From Bacillota bacterium (GTDB taxonomy: Bacteria > Bacillota > Sulfobacillia > JAJZYS01 > JAJYTV01): DNA of 7,989 nucleotides. The first letter of the stretch is position 1, and each line of letters starts with the position of its first letter. Below the pieces are notes generated by a model. The model saw only the letters and a program-made list of their open reading frames with translations. It was not told the DNA's origin and did no database searches. Below are positions 6,072 through 7,989 of the stretch, piece after piece. The stretch is from assembly GCA_021786135.1 (NCBI GenBank), contig JAJYNV010000109.1, positions 1 through 7,989 of the forward strand, given 5' to 3'. The position numbers were made by a program, and so were the translations under genes.

Positions 6072-6644
6072 GTGGCAAGATCCGCGGAAATCCTCGGAGC
6101 GGCCGCGGACCTCTTCCACACGCGCGGCTACCACGCGACGACGATGGACGATATCGCGCACGCCGTGGGTCTCAAGAAGGGCAGCCTCTATCACTACGTG
6201 ACCGCGAAGGAGGTCCTGCTGCAGACGCTTGCGGAGGAGACGATCGCCGGCTATCTTGCGGACGGCGAGCGCATGGCCGCCGCGGGCGGCTCGGCGTCGG
6301 AGCGTCTGATGCGCATCATCGAGGCGCATGTGCTGCGCCTGTGCGCCGCACCCGAACGGGTGACGGTGCTGGTGCGGGAGTCGCATTACGTGCCGGATGA
6401 GCTGGCGGCCGAGGTGCGCGGCATGACGCACCGCTACAACCACCTGGTCGCCGATTTGGTCGCGGAAGGCATCGATGAGGGCGAGTTCCAGCCGACGGAC
6501 CCTGCCGTCGCCGCGCTGATGCTGCTCGGCGCGCTCAACTGGGCGCACCGCTGGTACCAGCCGGATGGCCGCCTGTCGCCGGAAGAGATCGGCAGGCAGT
6601 TCGCCCAGACGTTTCTTGAAGGCTTGCGGAAGAGAGGCGAGTAG
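6072..6644 (+). CDS. TetR-family transcriptional regulator, FadR/KstR2-like
   Basis: This 190-residue one-component repressor probably controls the acyl-CoA dehydrogenase genes behind it and itself. The N-terminal DNA-binding domain (about 3-50) is canonical: ILGAAADLFHTRGY, then the helix-turn-helix TTMDDIAHAVGLKKGSLYHY (23-42), then VTAKEVLL. The C-terminal ligand domain includes VRESHYVPDE (101-110) and NWAHRWYQPDGRLSPEEIG (156-174), a pattern common in TetR proteins that sense acyl-CoA or steroid-derived CoA esters, such as the FadR and KstR2 groups. The GTG at 6072 is chosen because a good binding site precedes it and the operator-like palindrome lies immediately upstream. The dehydrogenase gene begins 2 bp after the stop. 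TetR membership is certain; an acyl-CoA ligand is inferred from the C-terminus and neighbours. Confidence 0.93.
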   Translation: MARSAEILGAAADLFHTRGYHATTMDDIAHAVGLKKGSLYHYVTAKEVLLQTLAEETIAGYLADGERMAAAGGSASERLMRIIEAHVLRLCAAPERVTVLVRESHYVPDELAAEVRGMTHRYNHLVADLVAEGIDEGEFQPTDPAVAALMLLGALNWAHRWYQPDGRLSPEEIGRQFAQTFLEGLRKRGE

Positions 6645-6646
6645 AT

Positions 6647-7684
6647 ATGTTCCGCTTTGATTGGGACGAGGACAGCACCGCCGTCGCCGAGCTCGCGCGG
6701 GACTTCGGACGCACCGCCGCGCCAGAGGAACGCGCCGCGGAGGAGGCGCGGGCGGTGCCGGCCGCGCTGAGGGACCAGGCCCGGGATCTCGGACTGCTCG
6801 ACCTCGCGCGCAGCGCCGAGCACGGTGGCCTGGGACTGCCGGCACTCGCGGTGGGGCATGCCGTGGCTAGTCTCGTCGCGGAGGCGCCCACCATCGGCAC
6901 GTCGCTCCTGCTGCCCGAGGCGGCGGCACTGTTCGGTGAACAGTCGCTGGTCGGCTTTCTCGACGGCGGCAGCGGTCACCTCGGCTATCGTCGCAGCGGG
7001 GAAGTGCGGCTCGCAGGTGCGCAGGTCGCCGGCACGATCGGCTTCGCCGCCGCGGGCGGCGACCGTCCGAACTGTCTTTTGATCGCCGCTGGCGACGACG
7101 GGGACCGTTTCTGCCGCGTCGACGCGGGTGCCCTCGCTTTCAGTCCGGCCTCGGCCATGGGCCTCGGCGCCTTGCAGACGGCCAGGATCGTGGTGGACGG
7201 CAGTGCGGAGGTCCTGGGAGCCTGCGGAGCTCGGGAGCGCACGGCGCTCTTTCTCTACTTCGCTCCCTTCTTCCACGGCTACAGCCGAGCGGCGCTCGCC
7301 TACGCGCGTGACTACGCCGCCCAGCGCAAGGCGTTCGGCCGCCTGATCGGCAGCTTCCAGGGCATCGCCTTTCCGCTCGCCGAGGTGGCGATGGAGAGCG
7401 AGGCCGCAGAGCTCCTCTGGCAGGAGGCCGCGTGGCGGCACGACCGCGGCGAGGACGCGTTCGCGCCGGCGGCACAGGCCCTCCGGGCGGCCAAGGACGC
7501 GGCGTTCCTGGCCGTGAACACCTGTGTCGGCACCCTGGGCGGCCACGGCTTTGTCGACGACCATCCGGCCGAGCGTTGGCTCAGGGACGTCGAGACGCTC
7601 TCGGCGCTCACGGGTCACCGGCAGGCCTTGGCGCAGGCGGCGATCCCGATCGAGACGAGAGAGGAGGCCGAGGGTATTGCCTGA
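6647..7684 (+). CDS. Acyl-CoA dehydrogenase-like protein, short, lacking a recognisable catalytic Glu
   Basis: This 345-residue flavoprotein-family protein is shorter than the usual 380-390. The C-terminal helical domain is clear: GYSRAALAYARDYAAQRKAF (211-230), then GRLIGSFQGIAFPLAEV, and TLGGHGFVDDHPAERWLRDV (296-315), matching the conserved FAD/dimer motifs of the family. The middle beta domain (about 105-190) is short, and the usual substrate/FAD motifs with T-E-x-x-x-G-S-D and W-I-T/S are not evident. Where many acyl-CoA dehydrogenases carry the catalytic base in a YEG-T context, this protein reads ETLSALTG (316-323). It may therefore be the non-catalytic partner of the next gene's product, as in known heterotetrameric acyl-CoA dehydrogenases. 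The ATG follows GAGAGGCG and starts 2 bp after tetR. Confidence 0.85.
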   Translation: MFRFDWDEDSTAVAELARDFGRTAAPEERAAEEARAVPAALRDQARDLGLLDLARSAEHGGLGLPALAVGHAVASLVAEAPTIGTSLLLPEAAALFGEQSLVGFLDGGSGHLGYRRSGEVRLAGAQVAGTIGFAAAGGDRPNCLLIAAGDDGDRFCRVDAGALAFSPASAMGLGALQTARIVVDGSAEVLGACGARERTALFLYFAPFFHGYSRAALAYARDYAAQRKAFGRLIGSFQGIAFPLAEVAMESEAAELLWQEAAWRHDRGEDAFAPAAQALRAAKDAAFLAVNTCVGTLGGHGFVDDHPAERWLRDVETLSALTGHRQALAQAAIPIETREEAEGIA

Positions 7685-7989
7685 CTTCGCCGAGTCCTCG
7701 AAGGAACAGACGATCCGCGCGTACCTCCATTACTTCGCGGAGACCGAGATCCGACCGAGAAGCCTCGAGGCGGACCGCATGGCGGACATCCAGCCGGACT
7801 TCTACGCCGTCCTCGACCGCGCGGGCATTTCGACCGAGATGATGCCGCGAGACCCCGGCTCTGCCCGGTCTTCGGCGGCGGGCGACGCGCCACGCGAGCA
7901 CCAGACGCTGCGCAACGCCGTGCTGGCGTCGGAGGAGCTCTCGTGGGGCGACGCGTCGTTCATGCTTTCCCTGCCCGGTCCCGGACTCG
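7677..7989 (+). CDS. Acyl-CoA dehydrogenase, N-terminal part (runs off the window)
   Basis: The frame from TTG at 7677 stays open for 104 codons to the window end. The product begins PDFAESSKEQTIRAYLHYFA, then ETEIRPRSLEADRM and, later, a stretch of the form EELSWGDASFMLSLPGPGL (about 84-102). This is the typical N-terminal helical domain of acyl-CoA dehydrogenases, in which conserved EELSWGD precedes a proline-glycine turn. The binding site GAGGAGG (7661-7667) is strong and about 9 nt from the TTG. The start overlaps the end of the preceding gene by 8 bp, so the two proteins are probably made together and may form one enzyme. The catalytic region lies beyond the window, so activity cannot be judged. 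The substrate is unknown. Confidence 0.85.
   Translation, partial: MPDFAESSKEQTIRAYLHYFAETEIRPRSLEADRMADIQPDFYAVLDRAGISTEMMPRDPGSARSSAAGDAPREHQTLRNAVLASEELSWGDASFMLSLPGPGL

Noticed and set aside
6434..7618. Minus-strand frame of 394 codons opposite tetR and the first dehydrogenase
   Set aside because: Low-complexity composition without family motifs. The plus strand has unmistakable TetR and acyl-CoA dehydrogenase signatures.
1..7989. CRISPR arrays, tRNA/rRNA genes or insertion sequences
   Set aside because: No regularly spaced repeats, tRNA-like cloverleaf or transposase frame was seen; the window is filled with ordinary coding sequence.

Overview
The window is GC-rich DNA (upper-60s percent by eye, not counted), with tightly packed genes almost all read on the + strand and frequent GTG/TTG starts. 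A complete GerA-type spore germinant receptor locus marks the source as an endospore-former. Together with the high GC, this points to a GC-rich Bacillota lineage of the Symbiobacterium / Thermaerobacter / Limnochordia kind. That placement is inference; no ribosomal RNA or taxonomic marker gene is present.

Region 1 (1-178) is a short regulatory stretch. It may include the first codons of a divergent gene on the minus strand (60 down to 1). It carries a 9-bp direct repeat and a small inverted repeat ahead of the germination operon.

Region 2 (179-4831) is a four-gene cluster joined by three consecutive 4-bp ATGA stop/start overlaps. It encodes GerA-family subunit A (membrane), subunit C (lipoprotein) and subunit B (APC-type permease), in the A-C-B order of gerK-type operons, followed by a CorA-type divalent-cation channel with an intact GMN signature. 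Coupling of a CorA protein to a germinant receptor is the most interesting feature here, because spore germination involves ion release and the receptor itself is thought to act as a nutrient-gated ion channel. Hairpins sit next to the starts of subunits C and B.

Region 3 (4885-5961) encodes an FUSC / aromatic-acid-exporter-like membrane protein with six predicted N-terminal membrane segments and a helical cytoplasmic half. It lies 53 bp after corA with no visible terminator between them, and its functional link to germination is unclear.

Region 4 (5962-7989) looks like a self-regulated acyl-CoA metabolism operon. A 22-bp near-perfect palindrome precedes a TetR-family regulator resembling the FadR/KstR2 group. 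Two tandem acyl-CoA dehydrogenase-like genes follow. The first is short and lacks a recognisable catalytic glutamate; the second overlaps it by 8 bp, starts at TTG and runs off the window. This arrangement suggests a heteromeric acyl-CoA dehydrogenase induced by an acyl-CoA ligand.
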